Shown here piece after piece: positions 9,080-18,584 of a stretch of 64,000 nucleotides of DNA. The position numbers and the translations under genes are program-made. The stretch is taken from contig CAWAEN010000004.1 in NCBI GenBank assembly GCA_963781035.1, positions 992,001 through 1,056,000 on the forward strand, written 5' to 3'. Positions within the stretch are counted from its first letter, which is position 1; every line of letters begins with the position of its first letter. The DNA comes from SZUA-35 sp963781035. Its GTDB lineage: Bacteria; Actinomycetota; Acidimicrobiia; Acidimicrobiales; SZUA-35. The notes below the pieces were generated by a model. The model saw only the letters and a program-made list of their open reading frames with translations. It was not told the origin of the DNA and did no database searches.

Positions 9080-10807
9080 ATGATCCGGGTGATCGAGCAC
9101 TTCAAAGAAGCGTGGAACGAACTGATCGCCCCCGGCGGTGGTTTCGCCATGGTCGAGACCGAGGTCCGGGGCGTGCCGATGCGGGTCTTCGAACAGGGGC
9201 CGGCCGACATGCGGGCGGTGTGGGAGATGGCCACCTTCCACGGCGACAAGGACTACATCGTCTACGAGGACGAGCGCTACACGTTCACCGAGACCGCAGC
9301 GCTGGTTCGGGCTCTCGCCCATCACCTGGTGACCGACCACGGGGTCGGACGCGGCGATCGGGTGGCCATCGCGATGCGTAACTATCCCGAGTGGGTGATC
9401 AGCTATTGGGCGATCGCCTCGATCGGAGCGGCAGCGGTCGGCATGAACGCCTGGTGGACCGGACCCGAGATGGAGTTCGCACTCGACGACTCCCGCCCGA
9501 AGGTCTTGATCTGTGACCGGGAACGGCTCGAGCGGGTCATTCCCCATCTCGAGGCACTTCGGGCGAACGCCGATCTCGCCATCATCGCCGTTCGTACCGA
9601 TGCGGATCTCCCCGCCGGTTCCGCCCACTGGAGCGACGTGGTCGACCCGTCGTCGGCCCCGGACGCACTACCCGAGGTCGACATCGACCCTGACGACGAC
9701 GTCACGATCTTCTACACCTCCGGTACCACCGGGACTCCCAAGGGGGCGCAGCTCACGCACCGTGGCTCGGTGCACAACCTGTTGAACATCGTGTTCATGG
9801 GCATGGTGTCGGCAGTGGCGGGTGCCAAGGCCAAAGCGGCAGCGGGCCAGGTGTCCGAAGAAGCGCCGGCGGAGCCGTTGCCTCCGTCATACATGGCGCC
9901 GACGCCGCTGTTCCATGTCACGGCCTGCAACTGCCTCCTCCATCCGGCCACGATGGTCGGGGCCAAGCTCGTGCTCACGTACAAGTGGGATCCGGCCCGA
10001 GCGCTCGAACTCATCGAACGGGAACAGGTCACCAACTTCTCCGGTGTCCCCACGATGAGTCGGGAGATGCTGCTGCATCCGGATTGGCAGACGCGCGACA
10101 CGTCGTCATTGCAGGGTCTGGGCGGAGGCGGAGCCCCGCTGCAGCCCGACCTCGTCAAGAAGATCGACGATGCCCTGCCGAAGGGTGCTCCGTCGACCGG
10201 CTACGGCCTCACCGAGACCCACGGCATTCTCACGGCCAACTCCAGCGCGATGTATGTGATGAAACCGGAGTCGTGTGGTCCGCTGGTTCCCAACGTCGAC
10301 GGCAAAGTCATCGACGACTTGGGCAACGATCTGCCCCAGGGCGAGCGAGGCCAGCTCCTGGTGAAGGGTCCCATCGTGATCAAGGGCTACATCAATCAGC
10401 CAGAGGCCACGGCCGAGTCCATCCAGGACGGGTGGTTCAACACCGGGGACATCGCCTTCATCGACGACGACGGATTCGTCCACATCGTCGATCGAGCCAA
10501 GGACATGGTGCTGCGGGGTGGCGAGAACGTCTACTGCTCCGAAGTCGAAACGGTGATCTACACCCATCCGGCCATCGCCGAGGCCGCTGTCTTCGGCATA
10601 CCGGACGAGCGTCTCGGCGAAGATGTCGCCGCCGCCGTCGTGCTGCGCCAGGGTGCATCCCTCACAGCAGATGAGCTGCGCGAGTTTCTCGCTCCGTTGA
10701 TGGCGAAACACAAGATCCCGGGCACCATCTGGTTCCGTACCGAACCACTCCCGCAGAACGCCAACGGCAAGTTCCTCAAGCGGCAGCTCCGCGACGAGTA
10801 CGTCTGA
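9080..10807 (+). CDS. Long-chain-type acyl-CoA synthetase
   Basis: Intact 575-residue class I adenylate-forming ligase. It has the AMP/phosphate loop YTSGTTGTPKGAQLTH (near residue 212), STGYGLTETHG (about 370), GWFNTGDIAFIDDDGFVHIVDRAKDM with the hinge Asp/Arg (about 450-480), and a C-terminal NANGKFLKR with the catalytic lysine. It converts a free carboxylic acid, ATP and CoA to acyl-CoA. There is a 40-residue Ala/Lys-rich insert after the phosphate loop. ATG 9080 is chosen because the in-frame sequence upstream (to 8828) overlaps the DUF971 gene and is compositionally a shadow. It is monocistronic or loosely linked to its neighbours. Confidence 0.92.
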   Translation: MIRVIEHFKEAWNELIAPGGGFAMVETEVRGVPMRVFEQGPADMRAVWEMATFHGDKDYIVYEDERYTFTETAALVRALAHHLVTDHGVGRGDRVAIAMRNYPEWVISYWAIASIGAAAVGMNAWWTGPEMEFALDDSRPKVLICDRERLERVIPHLEALRANADLAIIAVRTDADLPAGSAHWSDVVDPSSAPDALPEVDIDPDDDVTIFYTSGTTGTPKGAQLTHRGSVHNLLNIVFMGMVSAVAGAKAKAAAGQVSEEAPAEPLPPSYMAPTPLFHVTACNCLLHPATMVGAKLVLTYKWDPARALELIEREQVTNFSGVPTMSREMLLHPDWQTRDTSSLQGLGGGGAPLQPDLVKKIDDALPKGAPSTGYGLTETHGILTANSSAMYVMKPESCGPLVPNVDGKVIDDLGNDLPQGERGQLLVKGPIVIKGYINQPEATAESIQDGWFNTGDIAFIDDDGFVHIVDRAKDMVLRGGENVYCSEVETVIYTHPAIAEAAVFGIPDERLGEDVAAAVVLRQGASLTADELREFLAPLMAKHKIPGTIWFRTEPLPQNANGKFLKRQLRDEYV

Positions 10808-10927
10808 TCACAGGCCGGCGTCGGCTGGACAGTCAGGGTGCCCCGAGCGAGCGCTACGGTCTCCTAGCGTAATCGCCTGCTGCATTGACGCCTGCTTGGC
10901 CCGCCACCCAACCCGGAGTACCTCCAC

Positions 10928-13309
10928 ATGTACGAACGTCTCGCGCGCTGGTGTTTCAGCAACGCATGGAAGGTCATCGCGGCGTGGGCCGTGGTGTTCG
11001 CCGTCATCGGAGGACTCGTCGGATCGATCGGCCCTGCCTACGACGGCAGTTTCGAGATCCCCGACTCCGATTCAGCGTCCGGCTTCGAGATCCTCGAAGA
11101 CTCCTTCGGCGGATCGGGCGGTGGCATTCCCGGCACGATCGTGTTCGAGGCCGAGCAGGGGATCGACGATCGTGACGTGACGGCCGCCATGAAACGACTG
11201 TTCGACGCCATTCGCGCCGACAGCGGCGCGGGTGGCACGTTCGACGAGCTGACCTTGGTGAGTCCCTACGAGCCCGAAGGTGAACGGAACATCGCAAGCG
11301 CCGGTGAGCGGGCCGGCAAGATCGCCTACGCCACCATCAATCTGCCGATTGGCATCGACCAGATCGAGGCCTCCGAGATGGGTGCCGCGATCGGAGAGCT
11401 GATCGAGGCGCAACGCCTCGATGAAGTCGATGGGCTCCGCGTCGAGATCGGGGGTGCCGCATTCGGTGCGTTCGAACCGCCCGAGTCCGAGGTGCTCGGC
11501 CTCGCCTTCGCCGTCATGGTGCTCATCGTGGCCATGGGTTCGGTCGTGGCCATGGGCACCACCATCGGTGTCGCCGTATTGGGCGTCGCCATCGGGGCCA
11601 TGCTGATCACGCTGCTCTCCAACGTCGTCGGCATCCCGGATTTCGCCACGACCATCGGTCTCATGATCGGTCTCGGTGTCGGCATCGATTACGCCCTGTT
11701 CATCGTCACCCGCTACCGAGAAGCCCTGGCCCAAGGTTTCGGTCCAGAAGATGCAACGGCGGTTGCCCTCGACACCGCCGGCCGTGCGGTGGTCTTCGCC
11801 GGAGCCACCGTCGTTGTCTCGCTGCTGGGTCTCCTCCTGATCGGCCTCGGGTTCATCACCGGGCTGGGCATCGGGGCCGCGACCACCGTCGCCGTCGTGA
11901 TGGCAGCCTCGATCACGCTGCTGCCGGCAGCGCTCGGCATCGTACGTGAACGAGTGAATCTCACGAACTACCGGGGCATGGCCGCGTCGGTCCTGATCTC
12001 GCTCGCTCTCTTGGCGTTCGGCCTCGGTCTCGAGCCTCTGCGCACCTCACTGCCGCTGGTCGGATTGGCGATCGCGGTCATGGTGGTCGGGTCGCTTCCG
12101 TTCGCCACACCACTCAAGAAGGCACTGCCCGCACGTCGGGAAGTGCCGACCCGCGAAACCATCTGGTATGGACTCAGCCGCACCATTCAGGCTCGCCCAT
12201 GGGTCTTCGCCATCGGCGGCGCAGCGTTCCTGCTGGTGCTCGCCTCACCGTTGCTCGACCTCCGCCTCGGGTTCTCCGATGAGGGCAACTATCGCGAGGA
12301 AACCACCACCCGTCGGGCTTACGACCTCCTGGCCGAAGGATTCGGCCCCGGGGCCAACGGCCCGCTGGCCATTGTCACCGAGCTGAGCTCACCCGCCGAT
12401 CTCCAGGTGCTCGCCGCTCTTTCCGAAGAGCTGAACCAGACCGAGGGTGTGGCGTTCGCCTCGCCTCCGATCGCCGACGACCCGGACAACCCGAACGCCG
12501 CCATCATCCAGTTGCAGCCGACGACCTCGCCCCAGGACGAAGCCACGGAGCAGCTCGTCCGGACCCTTCGAGACGACACGGTTCCCCGCGTCGTGGCCGA
12601 CAGCGAACTGACCCCGTACGTCACGGGGGCGACCGCGGCGAACATCGACTTCACCGGCTTCCTCGGCGGGCGCATCCTGCTGTTCTTCGGCGTGGTGCTG
12701 CTCGTGTCGTTCCTGCTGTTGATGGCGGTGTTCCGATCGATCATGGTGCCGCTGAAGGCGGTGGTGCTGAACACGCTCTCGATCGGTTCGGCCTACGGCG
12801 TCGTCGTGGCGATCTTCCAGTGGGGTTGGTTCGGGTCCGTCTTCGGCATCGAGGGTGCACCGATCGAACCGTTCATACCCATGATGATGTTCGCCATCGT
12901 CTTCGGCCTCTCGATGGACTACGAGGTGTTCCTGCTCTCCCGGGTGAAGGAGGAATACGAGCGCACCGGCGACCCCGTCAACTCCGTCGCCGACGGGCTC
13001 GCCATGACGGCGCGGGTCATCACTGCTGCCGCCGCGATCATGGTGGTGGTGTTCGGCAGCTTCCTGTTCGAGGACGATCGCATCATCAAACTGTTCGGTC
13101 TCGGTCTCTCCGTGGCCGTGCTGATCGATGCCACCATCGTCCGCATGCTCCTGGTCCCCTCGACCATGCAGCTACTCGGAGCCCGCAACTGGTGGTTGCC
13201 GACCTGGCTCGACCGGATCCTCCCCGATCTCAATGTCGAGGGTGGCCACCACGAGCCTCCATCGGCGATGAAGATCGACGAGACACCGGGCGAAACCGTC
13301 ACCGTCTGA
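10928..13309 (+). CDS. MMPL/RND-family membrane transporter
   Basis: Intact 793-residue inner-membrane protein with the duplicated RND layout. One N-terminal helix is followed by an external loop (about residues 35-185), then helices TM2-6 with the first functional motif GIDYALFIVTRYRE (about 250-265). A second helix/loop/helix set carries the matching GLSMDYEVFLLSRVKEEY (about 660). The paired Asp-Tyr motifs carry proton flux in this family, which exports lipids or drugs in actinobacteria. Start is ATG 10928. The ATP-binding gene begins 24 bp after its stop, so it may form a transcription unit with the ABC pair. Confidence 0.93.
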   Translation: MYERLARWCFSNAWKVIAAWAVVFAVIGGLVGSIGPAYDGSFEIPDSDSASGFEILEDSFGGSGGGIPGTIVFEAEQGIDDRDVTAAMKRLFDAIRADSGAGGTFDELTLVSPYEPEGERNIASAGERAGKIAYATINLPIGIDQIEASEMGAAIGELIEAQRLDEVDGLRVEIGGAAFGAFEPPESEVLGLAFAVMVLIVAMGSVVAMGTTIGVAVLGVAIGAMLITLLSNVVGIPDFATTIGLMIGLGVGIDYALFIVTRYREALAQGFGPEDATAVALDTAGRAVVFAGATVVVSLLGLLLIGLGFITGLGIGAATTVAVVMAASITLLPAALGIVRERVNLTNYRGMAASVLISLALLAFGLGLEPLRTSLPLVGLAIAVMVVGSLPFATPLKKALPARREVPTRETIWYGLSRTIQARPWVFAIGGAAFLLVLASPLLDLRLGFSDEGNYREETTTRRAYDLLAEGFGPGANGPLAIVTELSSPADLQVLAALSEELNQTEGVAFASPPIADDPDNPNAAIIQLQPTTSPQDEATEQLVRTLRDDTVPRVVADSELTPYVTGATAANIDFTGFLGGRILLFFGVVLLVSFLLLMAVFRSIMVPLKAVVLNTLSIGSAYGVVVAIFQWGWFGSVFGIEGAPIEPFIPMMMFAIVFGLSMDYEVFLLSRVKEEYERTGDPVNSVADGLAMTARVITAAAAIMVVVFGSFLFEDDRIIKLFGLGLSVAVLIDATIVRMLLVPSTMQLLGARNWWLPTWLDRILPDLNVEGGHHEPPSAMKIDETPGETVTV

Positions 13310-13332
13310 CCTTCTCGGCCTACGGTGCAGCG

Positions 13333-14037
13333 GTGACCACTTCGCCATCGTTTCGACTGCGTGACGTCGTCGCCGGCCCGCCCGAGCATCCGATCCTCAA
13401 CGGCATCACGGTCGACATCCCTCGCCGGGGTATCACGGCGCTGGCCGGCCCTTCGGGCTCGGGCAAGTCGACATTGCTGCGTCTGCTCAATCGACTCGAT
13501 GATCCGATCAGCGGGACCATCTCTCTGGACGGTGAGACACTGTCGTCCTTCGAGCCGAGCGAACTGCGCCGACGAGTCGGGATGGTCTTCCAGACGCCGC
13601 CGATCTTCGACGGCGACGTCCTCGAGAATCTGCGTGTGGCTGACTCCGCCGTGACGGCCGAGCGAGCGGGGCACGTGCTCGAACACGTCGGTCTGTCGCC
13701 CGAGTTGCTGACCAGACAGGCTGCCGACCTCAGCGGTGGTGAGGCGCAACGCATGTGTGTGGCTCGGGCCCTGTTGACCGGCCCGTCGGTTCTCTTGGCC
13801 GACGAACCAACGGCTGCACTCGACGGTGACGCGAGACGCACCATCGAGGAACTCGGTCGCGAGATCGCCGACGGTGGTGTGCCCATCGTGTGGGTCACCC
13901 ACGACACCGACCAACTCCGGCGGCTCGCTGACCACGTGATGGTGCTGGACGGCGGGAGATGGTCGCGTTCGGTCACATCGACGAATTGTCCGACCGACGA
14001 CGACCCGGTCGTCCGCCGATTGATCGGAGCCGGCTGA
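13333..14037 (+). CDS. ABC transporter ATP-binding protein, FetA/YbbL-like
   Basis: About 234-residue cytosolic ATPase. It has Walker A GPSGSGKSTLLR (residues 36-47), the Q-loop GMVFQTPPIF, the signature LSGGEAQRMCVARAL, Walker B VLLADEPTAALD and the switch His in WVTHDTDQ. Pairing with a YbbM/FetB-type permease, whose ATG overlaps its stop codon (TGATG at 14035-14039), points to the FetAB family, implicated in iron homeostasis. The C-terminus reads oddly (RWSRSVTSTNC). A neighbouring frame gives the more typical MVAFGHIDELSD, so one missing base near 13960 and one extra near 13993 probably cancel out. GTG start at 13333. Confidence 0.87.
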   Translation: MTTSPSFRLRDVVAGPPEHPILNGITVDIPRRGITALAGPSGSGKSTLLRLLNRLDDPISGTISLDGETLSSFEPSELRRRVGMVFQTPPIFDGDVLENLRVADSAVTAERAGHVLEHVGLSPELLTRQAADLSGGEAQRMCVARALLTGPSVLLADEPTAALDGDARRTIEELGREIADGGVPIVWVTHDTDQLRRLADHVMVLDGGRWSRSVTSTNCPTDDDPVVRRLIGAG

Positions 14038-14818
14038 TGGAACGCACCGACATCGGGCTGCTCGGTATGGCGGCATCGTCGATCCTCATCGCGGTGGCGA
14101 TCGGAATCTCGCTGTGGCGGCAGCTCGGCCTCGAACGCAGTGTGTTGTGGGCTGCGCTCCGAGCCCTCGTGCAGTTGATCATCGTCGGCTACGCACTGCA
14201 GCTCATCGTCGACCCGGACGATCCACTCGTTCTGTCGTTCGTCTGGTTGCTGTTCATGCTCGGATTCGCCGCCTACACCACCCAGCAGCGGGCGTCCGAG
14301 GTGCCGGCGGTCCTGCCGCTCGTCGCTGGTCGCGTACGCCGCCAGCGCGGTGGTGACACTCGGCGTGCTCTTCGGTTTCGGGGTCTATGACCTCGAGGGC
14401 CGCACGATCGTGCCGCTCGCCGGCATCGTGGTCGGCAATTCGTTGTCGGCGACGGTGCTGGTCTCCAGGCAGCTCTTCACCGCAGCATCGAAACAGCGGA
14501 TCGACATCGAGGGTCGCCTCGCACTCGGACTCAGCGCATCGGCAGCCTTCCAGCCCCACCTGCGGCAAGCGTTGCGAACCGCGTTGGTGCCTCAGATCGA
14601 ATCGACGAAGGCGGTCGGCATCATCGCGCTGCCGGGAGCGATGGTCGGCTTGATCCTGGCCGGTGTCGAACCGGTCGACGCCGTTCGCGTGCAGTTGTCG
14701 GTGATGTATCTCGTGCTCGGCAGTGTCGCGACCACCACTGCGGTGATGAGCTTCGGTATCTCTCGGCGCCTGTTCACCGAGCGCCGATCAGCTGCGCCGC
14801 TTCGACGCCCCGGACTGA
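14037..14818 (+). CDS. ABC transporter permease, FetB/YbbM-like (frameshifted)
   Basis: Hydrophobic protein of about 260 residues with multiple membrane segments: LLGMAASSILIAVAIGISLW at the start, ALVQLIIVGYALQLI, then IVPLAGIVVGNSLSATVL with the family GNS motif and STKAVGIIALPGAMVGLILAG. It is the membrane partner of the preceding ATPase. The frame changes near 14318, where one extra base turns SLVAYAASAVVTLGVLFGF out of frame. A second change near 14785 would give an end at TGA 14816-14818 (DQLRRFDAPD). Without it the frame runs to 15066 through the opposite-strand MFS gene, which is unlikely. It converges with and slightly overlaps that gene. Confidence 0.8.
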
Positions 14819-16147
14819 CGCTCAGTCGGCATCGCTTGCGGACCGGGACGGGCCAGGACGGAGATGGCTGCGGTGGCACGGGACGACAGCGGAACCCACG
14901 GCTGCTGCCGGTCCATCGGGAGTGCATCCTTGACCATGATCCGCCAGCCGATGTAGATGGCCATGAGCGCGTGAGCGGCGGCGATGAGGTAGAAGAACGC
15001 CTGGTCGCTGACCGAGAGGAAGAGTGCCGTCGGCCAACGGTCCGAGAATGGCGCCCGTTCCGTTGACCATCACGAGTGAGGAACTGGCCGCCACCCTCTT
15101 CGAGTCCGGGATCCAGTCGTTGGTGTAGGCGATCGAGAGCGAATAGAGCGGGAACATCGTGCCGCCGAGCAGGAACATGCCCTGTCGTTCCCGCAACCGA
15201 CGTGACGTCGAGGCGGGAGAGACTCAGTGCGATCACTGCGGCCGTCGTCGAAACGACTGCCAGCAGACCGCGACGGGGGACCCGATCGGAGATGATGCCC
15301 GAGCGGGAACTGGAACACCACGGCACCCAGGATCGGGGTGAACAGGAAGAGCGCCGTCTGATTCGGCGTGAGGCCGATTCGGGTGGCGAACACGGCACCC
15401 ATGCCGAAGAGCACACCGGCGGAGACACCGACGAACAGCATGCTGACCAGGCCGGTCGGGACGATGCGTGCCAGTTCCCGGATCGACATGGGCTCCGGCG
15501 TTGCGATCGGGGGCGCAGAGGTCGTGGACAGTGCAGACCGGAAGAATCGCCATCGAGATGAGCACCGAAGCAACGATGAAGAGCGTGACGTCGAGAGCGC
15601 TGGCGGTGACCAGCAACGCCTGGCCGACAGCCACGCCGCCCATGGAGACGACCATGTAGGCGGCGAGGATTCGACCTCGTGTCTCTGGCCTCGCAATGTC
15701 GTTCAGCCAGGATTCGGCGACGACATAACTGCCGGCCATGCACATGCCCGTGACGAAGCGGGTCGGTGCCCACACGACGGGATGCACTGCGATCGCCTGC
15801 ACCAGAGCGACCGTCGATGCCAGCGACGCCAGAGCGGCGAACACTCGCACGTGGCCGACATTGGCCAGCAACCGGATGGCAAGGCGAGAGCCGGCCAGGA
15901 ACCCACCGAAGTACGAGGCCATGATCACGCCGGTGGCCAGGGTGTTGAACGCCTCGAGTTCGGCCCGGATACCGACGACGGAACCCCCGAGAGCATTGCC
16001 GACCATCAACAACGCCATGCCGATCAACAGAGCGGAGGCGGCCGACGCCGCGCTGACGTGGGGTTCGATCCACGGATCGGCGGTGGTCGCGTCGTCAGGG
16101 ACGTCGGCAGCGGTGTCGCCGAATTCGATGTTCATGTCCGAGACCAT
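14788..16147 (-). CDS. MFS transporter (four frameshifts)
   Basis: Rebuilt length is about 450 residues with 12 predicted membrane segments. An acidic cytoplasmic N-terminus (MVSDMNIEFGDTAAD) precedes TM1 with ALLIGMALLMVGNALGG. The segment GSYVVAESWLNDIARPETRGRILAAYM is typical of YcaD-like or sugar-type MFS carriers. Helices continue through SMLFVGVSAGVLFGMGAVFA, GMFLLGGTMFPLYSL and FFYLIAAAHALMAIYIGWR to a basic tail ending near 14788. Frame breaks near 15525, 15297, 15185 and 15040 are each explained by one extra base. Substrate is unknown. It is divergent from the M15 peptidase gene and tail-to-tail with the FetB-like gene. Confidence 0.8.
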
Positions 16148-16286
16148 GGGCGTGCCGACCGTGTGAGAAGGGGAGATCCGACCTCGGGACGCTAGCAACT
16201 CCAGCCGAGGACGAAGGCCTCGCTCGTCCATTGAGAGTGTGGTTCGGGTCACATGGTCCGATCGGCCCAAAAGGCCACACCCAGGG

Positions 16287-17547
16287 ATGATTTCGGCCGT
16301 AGAACAGTGGGTGCAGCGAAGGTCCATCCCCATCCGGCTCGCCGGAACCATCGTGCTGGTGATCGCGATGCTCTGTGGGCCCGTCGGAGCCCAGGACGAC
16401 GGCGGGGTTCCCGAGGGCGTGCAGCTCCAGATCTCTGCGCTGGCGGCGGTCGATTTCGACCCGTGGCAGCTGCAAGACGACGAGATCGAGGGCCGGCGTG
16501 TCCCCGTTGCCGAGTACGAAGCCCACACCAGGGGAGTGGCCGAGGCAACGGTTGCGGCCCGGGTCGAGGTCGAGCGGGAGCTCGCAGATGCCGAGGAGGT
16601 CCTCGACGCAGTACGCGACCATCGAGCCGACATGGAGGAAGAGGTCGAGGGCTACTCGATCTCGATGTGGGTGCTCGGTGATCTCGGTCTCCAGGAGATG
16701 TACGGCAGTGACGCAGAACGGGCGCGGCAGGAGCAGCCCGTCGTCGCTGTGACCGAGTCGCTCATCGCTCGAGTCGAGGCCGCGGATGCAGCGATCGCCG
16801 ACGCAGAGGCCGACGTCGAGGCGATCTCGATCGTTCTCGCCGAGCGGGTGGCCGCCGACGACGTCGCCCAGCGCACCCATCGCAATGCAACGCAGATCCA
16901 CGACCGCCTCGAGACGATGATCTCAGCGAGAAACGAGGCCATCGATCGTCTGACCCACGAACTCCTGACCGAGGAGCGCCCGGAGGTCGATCTCGTCACG
17001 ATCACGTCGGTGACCGTGCAGGTCCCGATCGGGTTGCCGGACGATCGGGGAGCAGCGGCCGCCAGCAGCGGTGAGGGCGTTGCAGGACGTGTCAGTAGCG
17101 GCCGGGCCGTGACCGACGGATCGGACACGCCGGCCGAGGCTGCTCCGGTTCCGACCGAAGGCGACCACGGTGGCGATTCCTCCGATCGTCGTGAACGCAC
17201 AGATCGCCGGACAGGTGCAGGCATTGATCGGAGCGGCCCGTTCCGATGGCATCGATCTCCACGGCGGCGGCTATCGGCCTCGCGAGGACCAGATCACGCT
17301 CCGTATCGCTCACTGCGGCACCAGTGGCTACGACATCTTCGAACGTCCTGCCGGTGAGTGCTCACCTCCGACGGCCCGCCCCGGAACGTCAGAGCACGAA
17401 CTCGGACTCGCCATCGACTTCACCGAGAGCGGCACGATCCTCACTCCTGGCAGCGCCGGCTTCAACTGGATGGTCGCCAACGCCGGGAGCTACGGGCTGA
17501 TCAACCTCCCGAGCGAGGCGTGGCACTGGTCGACCACAGGCGGCTGA
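16287..17547 (+). CDS. Secreted coiled-coil D,D-carboxypeptidase-like protein (M15/VanY), one frameshift
   Basis: The protein opens with a signal peptide (RLAGTIVLVIAMLCGPVGAQ, after MISAVEQWVQRRSIPI). A long acidic Ala/Glu-rich region of about 200 residues follows, predicted to be coiled coil, then a low-complexity linker and a C-terminal M15 peptidase domain. That domain has GGYRPREDQ, SEHELGLAIDF (SxHxxGxAxD zinc site) and EAWHW (third zinc ligand). The M15B family trims D-Ala from peptidoglycan stems. One extra base near 17165 separates the two halves. N-terminal coils resemble those that regulate cell-wall hydrolases. After the stop codon a further coding-like stretch exists (see 17548-17706). 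Confidence 0.82.
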
Positions 17548-17706
17548 CCCCGCATTCACCCCTAGAACGACCTATAGCGGCAGTCAAATCCATCCAGTGG
17601 CGGGTCTTGCCCCGACGAACCTGCCGAGCGGGCCCCTAGGCAAACCCGCCAGACAGGGGGACCACCCCGATTCGCGTCACGGCGTCGTCGTTTCTAGTTT
17701 CGGTGC
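17548..17706 (+). other. Intergenic stretch with a coding-like remnant
   Basis: This stretch lies between the M15 peptidase and the HlyIII gene. From 17591, read in the frame agt-caa-atc, it encodes SQIHPVAGLAPTNL. A matching SQIYQAAGLAPTNL is encoded just after the lipoprotein hydrolase (near 19657-19698). Seven of the differing codons differ only synonymously, which suggests conserved coding sequence rather than chance. It may be the true C-terminus of the peptidase, put out of frame by an insertion near 17540. No clear terminator was seen. GCGGG/CCCGC arms near 17630-17651 could form a weak hairpin. Confidence 0.4.
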
Positions 17707-18414
17707 ATGGCAGCACTCGTCTTCGCACCAGCAATTGACCTTCGGTTGGTCGACCGTTCGGCCATCGCCACCAATCCGGTCTACGGAGACCGGCCCCTCC
17801 TGCGAGGGCGGTTCCACCAGCTCGGTGCCGTTGCATCGCTGCCGGCGGGTGCACTGCTCGTTCTGCGGTACGCCACGCCGGAGGCTCGGATCTCAGCCGT
17901 GGCCTACGCCCTGACCGGCTTCCTGATGTTCCTCACGAGCGCCAGCTACCACCGACTGGCCGACAGCGTGATGGCCCGCTTCTGGATGCGGCGCCTCGAT
18001 CACTCGATGATCTTCTTCCACATGGCCGGGGCAACCACGCCGATCGCACTCATCGGCGTCGGTGGAGTGGCCGGCATCGCCCTCGTCGTTGTCTCCTGGG
18101 GCGGAGCCTTCGTCGGTGCGTTCCTGAAACTCACACAGCTCACGATCGAGCGGGACCCCTGCCCATGGTTGTTCCCCGTTCTCGGCTGGCTGCCGCTGCT
18201 GGGTATTCCGTCGCTGGGGGCCCACCTCGGTCGGGATGCGGTGGCGCTGCTTCTGGCTTCAGCCCTGGTGTACGCCATCGGCGGCATCTGCTTCAGCCGC
18301 AAGAGCCCGAATCCGGTGCCGACGGTGTTCGGCTACCACGAGATCTTCCATGTGTGCACGCTGGTGGCCGGAGCGGCCCAGTTCGCCCTCACCGCACGCC
18401 TGGTCGCCGCCTGA
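17707..18414 (+). CDS. HlyIII / PAQR-family membrane protein
   Basis: Intact 235-residue protein with about seven hydrophobic segments. It carries the three metal-site motifs of the hemolysin III/adiponectin receptor family: SxxxH in SASYHRL (about residue 82), HxxxD-type RRLDHSMIFFH (about 100) and HxxxH in GYHEIFHVC near the C-terminus. These residues form a zinc site within the membrane in solved PAQR structures and a hydrolase activity on ceramides is proposed for the family. The role in bacteria is not settled. Start ATG 17707, and it appears to be a single gene. Confidence 0.9.
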   Translation: MAALVFAPAIDLRLVDRSAIATNPVYGDRPLLRGRFHQLGAVASLPAGALLVLRYATPEARISAVAYALTGFLMFLTSASYHRLADSVMARFWMRRLDHSMIFFHMAGATTPIALIGVGGVAGIALVVVSWGGAFVGAFLKLTQLTIERDPCPWLFPVLGWLPLLGIPSLGAHLGRDAVALLLASALVYAIGGICFSRKSPNPVPTVFGYHEIFHVCTLVAGAAQFALTARLVAA

Positions 18415-18584
18415 GGCTGTCGACGATCTCGCCGACGGGCGAGGGATGGCCGTACCGGTAGCCCTGGAATTCGTCGCTGCCCATCCCTGCGAGGTCGGTC
18501 GCGATGTCTGAGTATCGACCCGGCCCCCCAGTGTGTGACCTTCTTCCCTGTGCCGGGGGCCAGATCCGACTCGACGGCGGCACC

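Noticed and set aside
14820..15066. Extension of the FetB-like frame to 15066
   Set aside because: It reads through the opposite MFS gene with no membrane or permease features; an end near 14818 after a frameshift is more likely.
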